Shown here: positions 25,956-34,321 of the stretch, in pieces | Numbering within the stretch: position 1 is the stretch's first letter | How the letters are laid out: each line of letters starts with the position of its first letter | From: Bifidobacterium sp. ESL0732 | GTDB lineage: Bacteria; Actinomycetota; Actinomycetes; Actinomycetales; Bifidobacteriaceae | Assembly: GCF_029395535.1 (NCBI RefSeq) | Contig: NZ_CP113920.1 | Location: 806,001-870,000 of the forward strand | Length of the DNA stretch: 64,000 bases | Direction: 5' to 3' | Translations under genes and position numbers: made by a program | The notes under the pieces: model-generated | Told to the model about the DNA's origin: nothing | The model's input: the letters and a program-made list of their open reading frames with translations, nothing else | Databases searched by the model: none

Positions 25956-27845
25956 ATGTGTGGAATCGTTGGATTTGCTGGAAACAAAACAGCTTGCGGA
26001 AAACCGCTGGAAGTGTGCATGCAGGGGCTCAAGCGCCTCGAATACCGTGGATATGACTCCGCGGGCGTCGCGTTGGCGGCCCCGGGGATGAATACCGTCG
26101 CCGTACGCAAGAAATCCGGTCGTCTGAGCAATCTGGCCGACGACCTCAAGCGCAGCCCCATGCCAGACGCGACTGTAGGCATAGGCCATACCCGTTGGGC
26201 CACCAACGGCGAGCCGAGCGATGTCAATGCCCACCCGCACTTGAGCCAGGACGGCAAGATCGCCATCATCCACAATGGCATCATCGAAAACGCCGAAAAA
26301 CTGAGAATGGACCTGCAGACCGAAGGCTACACCTTCCTTTCCGCTACCGACACCGAGGTGGCTGCGAAACTGCTGGGCAAAATCGCCAACACCATCATCG
26401 AGGAGACCGGCAGGCCTGACCTGTTCGAGGCGTTGCGACGCATGGCCCGCATGCTTTCCGGAGCGTTCACCATTCTGGCCGTGGACGTCCGCCAGCCCGA
26501 TATCGTCGTCGGTGCCCGTCACGATTCCCCGTTGGTCGTGGGCCTCGGTGAGGGCGAGAACTTCCTGGGCTCTGATGTGGCCGCATTCGTCGCCTATACC
26601 AAAGAGGCCATGGAACTTGACCAGGATCAGGCGGTCTGCATTTCCGGCGACACGGTTACCGTCACCGATTTCGATGGCAATCCGGTCACCGATTCCAAGC
26701 GTTTCACGGTCGATTGGGATGCCAGCGCGTCCGAAAAGGGCGGCTGGGATTCCTTCATGGACAAGGAGATCCACGAGGAACCCGCAGCGGTGCGTAATAC
26801 ATTGATTGGCCGTTTCAATGAAAACGGCGAAATCAAACTTGACGAACTGCATATCGACCCGGAAGCCTTCAAGCAGATCGACAAGATCATCGTCGTGGCC
26901 TGCGGCACCGCCAGCTACGCCGGCATGGTGGCCAAATACGCCATCGAGCATTGGGTGCGCATCCCCGTCGAGGTCGAGCTGGCGCACGAATTCCGCTATC
27001 GCGACCCGATTCTCACCCCGCGCACGCTGGTGGTCGCCATCTCGCAGTCCGGCGAGACCATGGACACGCTGATGGCTCTGCGCCACGCCCGCGAGCAGGG
27101 TTCGAAGGTCTTGGCCATCTGCAACACGCAAGGTTCCACGATTCCGCGCGAATCCGACGCTGTGCTCTACACGCATGCTGGTCCGGAAATCGCCGTTGCC
27201 TCCACCAAGGCGTTTGTGGCTCAGATCATTGCCGCTTATCTGCTTGGCCTGTATTTTGCGCAAGTTAAGAACACGCTCTATCACGATGAGATTCACCAGA
27301 TTCTGGACCAGCTCAAGGCCATGCCCGAAAAGATCCAGTGGGTGCTCGATAACGATGCCAAAGCCGTCAACGATGCTGCTAAGAAGCTTTTGAACGCGAA
27401 ATCGTTCCTCTTCCTCGGCCGTCACGTCGGCTACCCGGTGGCGTTGGAAGGTGCTCTTAAACTTAAGGAAATCGCCTATACCTTCACTGAAGGCTTCGCT
27501 GCCGGCGAGCTCAAACATGGGCCCATTGCACTGGTTGAAGAGGGCGAGCCCGTTGTGGTCATCGTACCGTCCTCACGTGGCCGCAATGTGCTGCATAACA
27601 AGGTCATTTCTGCCATTGAAGAGGTCAAGGCGCGTGGTGCGTTCACCATCGCGGTGGCTGAGCTTGGCGATCCGGACGCTGAGAAATACGCGGATATCGT
27701 CTTCTGGCGTCCCGAATGCCCAACGCTTTTGAGCCCATTGGTCGACGTGGTACCGCTTCAGCTTTTCGCGCTGGATGTGGCCACGCTCAAGGGTTACGAC
27801 GTCGACAAGCCCCGCAATCTCGCCAAGTCCGTGACGGTTGAGTAG
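25956..27845 (+). CDS. glmS: Glutamine--fructose-6-phosphate aminotransferase
   Basis: Makes glucosamine-6-phosphate from fructose-6-phosphate and glutamine, the entry step to UDP-GlcNAc and peptidoglycan. 629 residues. The mature N-terminus CGIVGF exposes Cys2, the glutaminase nucleophile, and the N-terminal domain also shows RRLEYRGYDSAG-like LKRLEYRGYDSAG, HTRWATNGEPSDVNAHPH and HNGIIEN. Two SIS domains follow, with VVACGTASYAGM, ISQSGETMDTL and the C-terminal LAKSVTVE of the family. Upstream sequence shows no glmS ribozyme, as expected outside Firmicutes. The RluA-type gene begins five bases after its stop and is probably cotranscribed. Confidence 0.97.
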   Translation: MCGIVGFAGNKTACGKPLEVCMQGLKRLEYRGYDSAGVALAAPGMNTVAVRKKSGRLSNLADDLKRSPMPDATVGIGHTRWATNGEPSDVNAHPHLSQDGKIAIIHNGIIENAEKLRMDLQTEGYTFLSATDTEVAAKLLGKIANTIIEETGRPDLFEALRRMARMLSGAFTILAVDVRQPDIVVGARHDSPLVVGLGEGENFLGSDVAAFVAYTKEAMELDQDQAVCISGDTVTVTDFDGNPVTDSKRFTVDWDASASEKGGWDSFMDKEIHEEPAAVRNTLIGRFNENGEIKLDELHIDPEAFKQIDKIIVVACGTASYAGMVAKYAIEHWVRIPVEVELAHEFRYRDPILTPRTLVVAISQSGETMDTLMALRHAREQGSKVLAICNTQGSTIPRESDAVLYTHAGPEIAVASTKAFVAQIIAAYLLGLYFAQVKNTLYHDEIHQILDQLKAMPEKIQWVLDNDAKAVNDAAKKLLNAKSFLFLGRHVGYPVALEGALKLKEIAYTFTEGFAAGELKHGPIALVEEGEPVVVIVPSSRGRNVLHNKVISAIEEVKARGAFTIAVAELGDPDAEKYADIVFWRPECPTLLSPLVDVVPLQLFALDVATLKGYDVDKPRNLAKSVTVE

Positions 27846-27850
27846 AAGAT

Positions 27851-28585
27851 TTGCAACCCAAGCATCGTTACGTGCTCGACGAGCCGGAAGTGCCCTTCGA
27901 TTTGACGATTCTTTACGAAGACAACAACATCATCGTGGTGGACAAGCCGCATTTCCTGGCGACTACACCTCGCGGGATGTGGTATCGGCAGACGGCGCTC
28001 GTTCGGTTGCGTGAGCGGTTCCGGGAACCACAAATCACGCCGGCCCATCGGCTCGACCGCCAGACTGCCGGGGTGGTTCTGTTCGTTCGCAACCCAAAAT
28101 TGCGACGGGACTATCAGATGCTGTTTCAGGAGCATCGTGTCGAGAAGACCTACGAATGTATTGCACAGACGTTGCCGATAATCAGGCCGAAGACCGGCAC
28201 TATCGAGCGGCTTGACCCGCCGTCCGTCTTCCCGTTGAGGAGGCGTTCGCATATCGTCAAGGACCGGGGACGTTTGCAGGCTTATGAAATACCCGGCATG
28301 ATCAACGCCGAAACCGTCATTGAGCTGGGCGACACGAATGCTGAGATTGCAGCTCGCGGCTACCGCCGTTATATCCTGCATCCGAAGACCGGCAAAACCC
28401 ACCAGCTGCGTGTCCATATGAATTCACTCGGTCTGCCAATCAAAGGTGACGATTTGTATCCCATAATCATCGAACCTGACTATGCCGATTTCTCCAACCC
28501 GCTCCAACTGGTGGCCCGTTCCCTGAGTTTCATCGACCCGGTCAGCCATCGTTCCATGTCGTTTACTTCGAACTTTCGATTTTAG
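27851..28585 (+). CDS. RluA-family RNA pseudouridine synthase
   Basis: 244 residues that convert uridine to pseudouridine in rRNA or tRNA; the exact target cannot be read from sequence. The catalytic motif HRLDRQTAGVVLF includes the essential Asp. The flanking family blocks ILYEDNNIIVVDKPHFL and EKTYECIA are present, and the C-terminal HPKTGKTHQLRVHMNSLGLPIKGDDLYP is typical of RluA. There is no S4 domain. The TTG at 27851 is the proposed start, five bases after the glmS stop with AGAAG close by; a GTG at 27872 is an alternative. A 15-bp palindrome ends the unit. Confidence 0.88.
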   Translation: MQPKHRYVLDEPEVPFDLTILYEDNNIIVVDKPHFLATTPRGMWYRQTALVRLRERFREPQITPAHRLDRQTAGVVLFVRNPKLRRDYQMLFQEHRVEKTYECIAQTLPIIRPKTGTIERLDPPSVFPLRRRSHIVKDRGRLQAYEIPGMINAETVIELGDTNAEIAARGYRRYILHPKTGKTHQLRVHMNSLGLPIKGDDLYPIIIEPDYADFSNPLQLVARSLSFIDPVSHRSMSFTSNFRF

Positions 28586-28594
28586 ATAAAGTAA

Positions 28595-28647
28595 CTGCCA
28601 CAAGTTTCAAAGCGGTAACAAAGAACCTGCTCTGAAACTTGTGGCAG
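28595..28647. terminator. Perfect 15-bp stem between convergent genes
   Basis: CTGCCACAAGTTTCA (28595-28609) pairs exactly with 28633-28647 around a 23-base loop, between the RluA gene (+) and the MFS gene (-). The T-tract is poor on both sides. Probably a bidirectional stop. Confidence 0.6.
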
Positions 28648-28681
28648 CGATATCAATTACTGTCTTCTTATTTTAAAAGAA

Positions 28682-29896
28682 TCACTCATAGATATAGTGA
28701 GATTCGATTCTCTTCTGGAACTGGAAAACAATAAGTACAATGACCATGACCACGGAAATAGCAAGCATGCACCAGAAGGTTCCGATCAGTGGGTCGAGTC
28801 CGAAGGCCTCGGAAATCAGCTTGAAGAACCAAGTGGAAATGGTGAAGCCAAGGCTGGTGATTGCGGAGAACAGGCCCATCACGAACGGATAGTGCTTCTT
28901 GTCGGCGACGTTGGAAAGCATGAAGGGCATCCTGGTCATGATGATGGCGCTTCCCGAACCGATGAGGAACGCCGCGAGGCAGACCAATGGGAAGAAACGG
29001 GTGAAGATGAAGAGGATTGCGCCAATGCCCATCAAGCTGAATGCGAATGGGATGGTGAAGTTCTTGAGCAGCTTCTGGATTCGATTGATTAGCAGACCAA
29101 TAACCACAGACGAGCCCGTGTTGAACATGAGAGCCATACCCGCCGCATCTGAGGCACCAAGGTGATAGGTGCTGACGTAGATTGAAAGTTTGTTATACAT
29201 TACCGCTACCAGGAAGATGCTCAGGAAGCCCATGATCTCGCAAACGACGATTGCCGGGATGCTCTGTTTGGCCCCTTCTTTGAGATGTGTTTCTTCTACA
29301 TCATCCTCCACATCATCACTGACTGAATCGCTTGGGACGAAGATGACAACGAAAATAAGGGCGATGAGCGCTATGCCATAGAGCCAGTAGTTGTGCACCC
29401 ATCCCGACATCGCCAGCAAGCCTCCGAGATACATGATGATCATCGAAGAGCCATCCTGCATTGCGACGATTTTGCCCATCAGTCCGGAAAGCTGTTCTCC
29501 GTGGAAGAAGTGGGAAGACAAGCTGGGCAATATTGTCGTGATGATGCCCGTTCCAAAACCGGCGACGATAGCGCAGATCAGTAGTTGATTGACGCTGCCA
29601 TGCAGGAATATCGGAGTAAGGCCACCGACGGCAACGAACAGGCAGCCCGTTATTCCTACGGTCTTGAAGGAAAGTTTTTCCATCAGTTTGCCGAAAATGA
29701 TGGCAGAAACCATGGCCGCGGAAGCGCCGATGGAAACAACCGATTCGACTTTCGATGGGTCGTCGTGGGGAAAACTTCTTTGGATTTCTGCTACAGATGG
29801 AGAAATGATCGAATCGAACCTGGAAATGATGGCAAGGAACAATATGCCAATCAAAATACCTGCTGTTTTTTTATTCAGAATTGACTTCTTTGCCAT
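28682..29896 (-). CDS. MFS transporter in the RidA / C-S lyase cluster
   Basis: 404 residues with about twelve hydrophobic helices in two sets of six separated by a charged central loop (DSVSDDVEDDVEETHLKEGAKQ). The first MFS loop shows GKLMEKLSFKTVGITGC, a degenerate form of the G-x3-D/E-R-x-G motif. Direction and substrate cannot be read. Its start lies two bases after the ridA stop, with AAAGGAG inside the end of ridA, so the two are translated from one mRNA. With the divergent C-S lyase and the nearby regulator this suggests import or export of an amino acid or a sulfur-containing conjugate (inference). Confidence 0.85.
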   Translation of the reverse strand: MAKKSILNKKTAGILIGILFLAIISRFDSIISPSVAEIQRSFPHDDPSKVESVVSIGASAAMVSAIIFGKLMEKLSFKTVGITGCLFVAVGGLTPIFLHGSVNQLLICAIVAGFGTGIITTILPSLSSHFFHGEQLSGLMGKIVAMQDGSSMIIMYLGGLLAMSGWVHNYWLYGIALIALIFVVIFVPSDSVSDDVEDDVEETHLKEGAKQSIPAIVVCEIMGFLSIFLVAVMYNKLSIYVSTYHLGASDAAGMALMFNTGSSVVIGLLINRIQKLLKNFTIPFAFSLMGIGAILFIFTRFFPLVCLAAFLIGSGSAIIMTRMPFMLSNVADKKHYPFVMGLFSAITSLGFTISTWFFKLISEAFGLDPLIGTFWCMLAISVVMVIVLIVFQFQKRIESHYIYE

Positions 29897-29898
29897 GA

Positions 29899-30252
29899 TT
29901 ATGACTCCTTTTGTGCAATGGCTTCTATTTCTATGTTCGCGCCTTGGGCCAACCCTGCCACTTGGAAAGCACTACGGGCTGGATAAGGAGTGGCGAAGAA
30001 TTCGGAATAAACCTTGTTGAATCGAGCGAAATCGGCGAAATCTCTGAGGAATACCGTTGTTTTGATAATGTCTGACCGCGTGCAACCGAAATCGGCAAGA
30101 GTCGCTTCCAAATTGTTCAGCGCGTTGGAGGTCTGATCCTCGATACTCGCCGGATATTCTCCGGTTGCTGGATCCAGTGGAAGCTGTCCCGAAATATAGT
30201 ACGTGTCGCCTGCCTTGCGCCATGGTGAATACGGAGTTGTTTGCGATGTCAT
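29899..30252 (-). CDS. ridA: RidA family enamine/imine deaminase
   Basis: 117 residues from the ATG at 30252, preceded by GAAAGG; the longer open frame upstream runs through the AT-rich promoter and is not coding. RidA hydrolyses reactive enamines such as 2-aminoacrylate, released by PLP enzymes, to keto acid and ammonia. Family blocks are YYISGQLPLDPATGE, QTSNALNNLEATLADFG, KTTVFLRDFADFARFN and PARSAFQVAGLAQGANIEIEAIA, with the active-site Arg in ARSAF and the Glu in EIEA. It heads a two-gene operon with the MFS gene and is divergent from the PatB-type lyase whose product it could detoxify. Confidence 0.92.
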   Translation of the reverse strand: MTSQTTPYSPWRKAGDTYYISGQLPLDPATGEYPASIEDQTSNALNNLEATLADFGCTRSDIIKTTVFLRDFADFARFNKVYSEFFATPYPARSAFQVAGLAQGANIEIEAIAQKES

Positions 30253-30423
30253 ATGATATGCCTTTCGTTGTATGGGCAAGATGTTTTTAGTTCCCGACAA
30301 AGCATCTTTGCCACTGTCCTGTTCTACTTTGAGGACAATAAAATAATAATAACTTATTATTAAAAAAACGCAAAATCGGCATTTTATCGCTAAAAAACAA
30401 GTATATTTCGATTTTTTGCAGAA

Positions 30424-30456
30424 AAAATTATCAGTCTGATAATTTTGTGTTATACT
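30424..30456 (+). promoter_or_regulatory. Operator palindrome and promoter of the C-S lyase gene
   Basis: AAAATTATCA (30424-30433) and TGATAATTTT (30437-30446) form a perfect palindrome with a 3-base centre. A -10 TATACT follows at 30451-30456, so the palindrome covers the -35 zone. The region between ridA and the lyase (30253-30494) is very AT-rich. The palindrome is a candidate binding site for the YheO/DauR-type regulator encoded at 31851, and could control both directions. Confidence 0.6.
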
Positions 30457-30494
30457 GAAACTGCAATGAAGCATCAACTGAAAGGATATGAGTT

Positions 30495-31667
30495 ATGAAC
30501 TCTCTCGATACGGTAATCGATCGAAAGAATACCTATAGCATCAAATGGGATGGTATAGGTCTCGACTACAAGAATCTTGACCTTACTCCTATGTCCATCG
30601 CGGACATGGATTTCAAGGTTCCTCAGGAAGTCATCGATGCTGTTGTAGCTCAGGCAAAAGTCGGTATTTATGGATATGCGATGCCTGCTGAAAGCTATAC
30701 CAGTGTGATCACGGACTGGCTTAAGGAACGCAATGATTGGCAATTGCAGGAAGAGAATGTTGGGTTTGTCATTCGTGTGGTTGATGCGATCTCCATGGCC
30801 ATTCGTTCGATGTCTGAGGAGGGCGACGCGATCATCGTTTTCACCCCGCTTTACGGTTTCTTCGAATCGGCGATCGTTGGTGCGCGTCGCAAGTTGGTTG
30901 CCAATCGTATCAATTACACTGAGCGTGGCTATGAAGTCGATTTTGACGAGTTTGAGCGGCAGATCGAGGCCGAACATGTTCGTATGTTCGTTCTGTGCAA
31001 TCCTCACAACCCGACGGGAAGGGTGTGGACGCGAGAGGAATTGACGCGTATGGTCGAAATCTGTAAAGCCCACGATGTCACTATCATCTCTGACGATATT
31101 CATAGCGATTTGATTATGCCCGGGTATCATTACACCCCGATTGCGAAGATTGCCAAGGAAATGGACTTTGACAAGGTCATCACCATGAAATCCGCCTCAA
31201 AGACCTTCAACGTAGCGGGGTTGCAGCTCGGCTATTATATTTCCGAGAATCCTGACATCATGAAGCATATGCAGGATGAGAAGGATTACACGACCTATCC
31301 TGATCTTCCCAATAACTTTGTGATTGCCGCGATATCCGCCGCCTATAAGCATGGTGTTCCGTGGCTTGAGAATGTCCTGCAGTATATCGAGGGCAATTAT
31401 CAGATGGAGAAGAAGCTCATCGAAGAGAAGTTCCCGAAGGCGCATCTTGCGCAATTGGAAGGCACCTATCTGACATGGCTGGATGTCAGCTATCTGGGAA
31501 TCGACGAGAAGACTTTGATGGATAGGCTTGACAAGTGCGGCATCGGCGCTGAAACCACGTCAAGTTTCGGCATCAAAGAGGGACTGTTTATTCGCATGAA
31601 CATCGCCTGTCCGAAAGCCACCATGCAAAAGGGGCTTGACGCGTTGGAAAAGGCGTTGTCGATGTAA
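30495..31667 (+). CDS. PatB/MalY-type PLP-dependent C-S lyase (cystathionine beta-lyase family)
   Basis: 390 residues of fold-type I PLP enzyme. The PLP lysine is in MKSASKTFNVAG, the SASKTFN signature typical of MalY/PatB. Other marks are LTPMSIADMDFKVP at the N-terminus, CNPHNPTGRVW and IISDDIHSDLI (PLP-pyridine Asp). MalY/PatB enzymes cleave cystathionine, cysteine or S-conjugates to pyruvate, ammonia and a thiol through 2-aminoacrylate. ATG at 30495 follows AAAGGATATGAGTT. It is divergent from ridA and MFS and followed by a strong terminator and the convergent regulator gene. An aminotransferase activity cannot be excluded. Confidence 0.9.
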   Translation: MNSLDTVIDRKNTYSIKWDGIGLDYKNLDLTPMSIADMDFKVPQEVIDAVVAQAKVGIYGYAMPAESYTSVITDWLKERNDWQLQEENVGFVIRVVDAISMAIRSMSEEGDAIIVFTPLYGFFESAIVGARRKLVANRINYTERGYEVDFDEFERQIEAEHVRMFVLCNPHNPTGRVWTREELTRMVEICKAHDVTIISDDIHSDLIMPGYHYTPIAKIAKEMDFDKVITMKSASKTFNVAGLQLGYYISENPDIMKHMQDEKDYTTYPDLPNNFVIAAISAAYKHGVPWLENVLQYIEGNYQMEKKLIEEKFPKAHLAQLEGTYLTWLDVSYLGIDEKTLMDRLDKCGIGAETTSSFGIKEGLFIRMNIACPKATMQKGLDALEKALSM

Positions 31668-31756
31668 CTGGCAATTGCAAGGATTGCCACAAAGCCAACA
31701 AATGCCCGTCCAACGTGATTTTAAGTTCCTTCTTAATGTCGTGTTTTAAGGCACCG

Positions 31757-31830
31757 GCTTCCACGAAGGTTTACGCAAGATTCTAAAGAAATTTTCTGGC
31801 GTAAATCCTCGTGGAAGCTTTACTTTTTGC
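31757..31830 (+). terminator. Intrinsic terminator after the C-S lyase gene
   Basis: Arms 31757-31776 and 31799-31818 pair over 20 positions with two differences, followed by TTTACTTTTTGC. Confidence 0.85.
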
Positions 31831-31850
31831 AGGCAGTTGTAAAGCCACCT

Positions 31851-32501
31851 CTAGTTGACGTTTTGCAGATACCGATACAACGTCGAGACGGAACATCCCA
31901 ATTCCGGCGCCACCACGTTGACCGCGCTTTTCATGAGGAAAACGCCGTTGTTCTTGAGATCACGAACAATATTGATTCGTTCGCTGGAAGTCATGCGGGT
32001 AGGGGAAACACCATATTGAGCCACGGTATCTCTGGTTATTCTGCGGATGGTTTCGCTCCAGTCACCTTGCAGGTTTTCGCCATGTCCAATAGTGGGGAGC
32101 ATATCATGCAGATTTGAATCGGGGACCAATTTGGAAAGCAGGGAGAGAGTGTCTTTAAATCCTGTGATGTCCACGTTGATGCAGAGCAGGCCTATGAGTT
32201 CACCTTTGCTGTTTTTTATGAATAACGTCGATGACCTGAACTCTTGGTTGTGTGCTGCTCCTTTATAGCCTGACACGTAGTCTCTGACGTTGGATTCGCC
32301 GGTTTGGATCAGTTTCAATGCCTGATCGGTAACTCCGTCACCAACTTTTCTGCCGGACAGATTACCGTTCCTGATGAAGATGATTGATTTTTTGGGATCA
32401 TTAACATCATGTACCAGAACTTCGGCTATTTCGCCAAGGGCATCTGCGATAAAATTCGCTAGCGGGAAGGTGTCTTCCAAATGTTCAAATGATAATGCCA
32501 T
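31851..32501 (-). CDS. YheO/DauR-type transcriptional regulator (PAS-like + HTH)
   Basis: 216 residues. The N-terminal half matches the YheO PAS-like sensor: LANFIADALGEIAEVLVHDV, KSIIFIRNGNLSGRKVGD, FRSSTLFIKNSKGELIGLLCIN. The C-terminal 60 residues are a helix-turn-helix with RMTSSERINIVRDLKNNGVF and VNVVAPELGCSVSTLYRYLQ. In Pseudomonas, DauR of this family represses D-arginine catabolism and responds to the amino acid. By analogy this protein may sense the substrate handled by the RidA/lyase/MFS genes. It is convergent with the lyase gene. ATG at 32501 follows a GGAAAATAC site. Confidence 0.85.
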   Translation of the reverse strand: MALSFEHLEDTFPLANFIADALGEIAEVLVHDVNDPKKSIIFIRNGNLSGRKVGDGVTDQALKLIQTGESNVRDYVSGYKGAAHNQEFRSSTLFIKNSKGELIGLLCINVDITGFKDTLSLLSKLVPDSNLHDMLPTIGHGENLQGDWSETIRRITRDTVAQYGVSPTRMTSSERINIVRDLKNNGVFLMKSAVNVVAPELGCSVSTLYRYLQNVN

Positions 32502-32883
32502 ATGTATTTTCCTTGTTTTCCGAGATGATGCTCATAATACTCCACTCTATACGTGAGAAAAAAATATCTGTATTTTTAAAATTCAGATAGATAACAGTGA
32601 GTTGTAATAATTGGTTGAACAAGACATGGAATGAAGGAGATTGAAACCAGAACGCTACTAAGAATTTCAAAAACGGTGGTTTCTTGCAGCCTTCTGATTT
32701 AAGACCAAGGCAGTTAAGCATATTTCTGGCCTGCATGTTCCTTACGCTCGAGGCTTATGTCGAAGCATTTGCTATGCGGGTTTGCTGGTTTTGGAAATAA
32801 TTTGCGTCTTTATCATGGGCGGCTTCGAAAGGTAAGGATAGACTTGTCGTTAAATAAAGTGATGGATTGATGACAGGGGCGCA
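32502..32883. other. 380-bp region upstream of regulator and orphan binding-protein genes
   Basis: No gene is supported. TATCTG (about 32565) and CAGATA (about 32584) form a spaced inverted repeat close to the regulator start. An 83-codon frame on the minus strand at 32485-32736 overlaps the regulator start and has no recognisable domain. The last 100 bases probably carry the promoter of the binding-protein gene. Confidence 0.4.
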
Positions 32884-34287
32884 ATGAGCAGGGTTCGGCG
32901 GTTGTTTGCCGCGATAAGCAGTTGTTTGCTGCTCGCAGCAATGGTGGGCTGCGGGCAACAGGACAACCGCACCGCCATCACCGTTTGGTCGTGGGAGCCC
33001 AGCATGGAGGCCGAGGCCCGGGATTTCGAAAAGGCGAATCCCGACATCCGCGTCGACATCAAATCCACCAGCGGCTACGACAACCTCAATTCCGCCATCC
33101 AGGACGGCTACAATATGCCTGACGTGGTGCAGCTTGAGTATTTCGCGCTGCCGCAGTATGCCGTCAGCGGGCAGTTGCGTGACATCACCGACCAGACGCA
33201 GGGCTACGGCGACAACTACACACCCGGAACGTGGTCGAGCGTACATATCAACGGACGGGTCTACGGGGTGCCGATGGACTCGGGTCCGATGGCGTTCTTC
33301 TACAATGACGACGTTTTCCGCCAGGCTGGTGTCGACGCCTCGCAGATTCGCACATGGAACGACTACTATGAGGCCGCCAAAAAGCTCAAGGCTATAGGAG
33401 TCTACATCGCCGCCGATGCCGGCGACGCAAGTTTTTACAATGCGATGATCTGGCTCAACGGCGGACGCCCATTCCACACCACCGGTGACGGCAAGACCGT
33501 GACGGTGAATCTTGCCAACGACAAAGGAACCCAGGATTTTACGGCGTTCTGGCAGAAAATGATTGACGAGGGACTGATCAACACCCAGCTGAGCACCTGG
33601 TCGGACAAATGGAAGAGTGCACTCGAAGTCGGCGATGTTGCTTCGGTGTTCACCGGGGCATGGATGCCGTCGCTTCTGCTTTCCGACGTGCCAGGCAGTG
33701 CGGGGCTTTGGCGTGTCGCCCAGATGCCGACGGCGGATGGAACACAAACCAATTCGGAGAATGGCGGTTCGGCGCTTGCCGTGCTGCACCTGACGCGCAA
33801 GCCTGAAGCGGCGATGCGTTTCATCCGTTACGTCTGCCTCGACCGTTCTGGCATCGCCAAGCGTGTGGATGGCGGCGCGTTCCCTGCAGACAAGGCGACC
33901 TTGAACAGCCGCGCGTTCCTGACGAAGACCACGGTCCGCGATTCGCGCGGCATCGATGTGCCGTATTTCGGCGGCCAGCAATTCAACAGGGTGCTTTCGA
34001 ACGCAGCGGAGAACGTGTCGCTCGGCTATCAATACCTTCCCTTCGAAGTCTACGCACGAGGGGATTTCAAGGCGACGGTGGGCCAATCCTACAAATGGTC
34101 GACTACGGACCATCAGATGCAAAAGATTCAGGAGAGGATCAATGCCGGGCAGACCAATCCCGACGGTAGCCCATTGACCATGCCTCAGCAGAACCTCGGC
34201 CCCAAAATCAGCCTGATGCAGGGGATTGCGCTCTGGCAAAAAGACATTAAGGAATACGGCACGAACCAGGGCTTTACCTTGCAATAA
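32884..34287 (+). CDS. Family 1 extracellular solute-binding lipoprotein (sugar type), orphan
   Basis: 467 residues with a lipoprotein signal and lipobox AAMVGC at about residues 18-23. The body is a family 1 binding protein of sugar ABC importers: ITVWSWEPSMEAEARDFEKA, MPDVVQLEYFALPQYA, YGVPMDSGPMAFFYNDDVF and FTGAWMPSLL. The C-terminal region ends MQGIALWQKDIKEYG. No permease or ATPase gene lies beside it, and coaX follows on the opposite strand. It must work with a transporter encoded elsewhere, or be a remnant of a locus. ATG at 32884 has CAGGGG upstream. The sugar cannot be named, though an alpha-glucosidase is encoded 8 kb away. Confidence 0.88.
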   Translation: MSRVRRLFAAISSCLLLAAMVGCGQQDNRTAITVWSWEPSMEAEARDFEKANPDIRVDIKSTSGYDNLNSAIQDGYNMPDVVQLEYFALPQYAVSGQLRDITDQTQGYGDNYTPGTWSSVHINGRVYGVPMDSGPMAFFYNDDVFRQAGVDASQIRTWNDYYEAAKKLKAIGVYIAADAGDASFYNAMIWLNGGRPFHTTGDGKTVTVNLANDKGTQDFTAFWQKMIDEGLINTQLSTWSDKWKSALEVGDVASVFTGAWMPSLLLSDVPGSAGLWRVAQMPTADGTQTNSENGGSALAVLHLTRKPEAAMRFIRYVCLDRSGIAKRVDGGAFPADKATLNSRAFLTKTTVRDSRGIDVPYFGGQQFNRVLSNAAENVSLGYQYLPFEVYARGDFKATVGQSYKWSTTDHQMQKIQERINAGQTNPDGSPLTMPQQNLGPKISLMQGIALWQKDIKEYGTNQGFTLQ

Positions 34288-34321
34288 AGCCGCTTACAAA
34301 ACTTCTGAAACTCCTAAGACT

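Noticed and set aside
25890-27518. 542-codon frame antisense to glmS
   Set aside because: Shadow of glmS; glmS motifs are complete on the plus strand.
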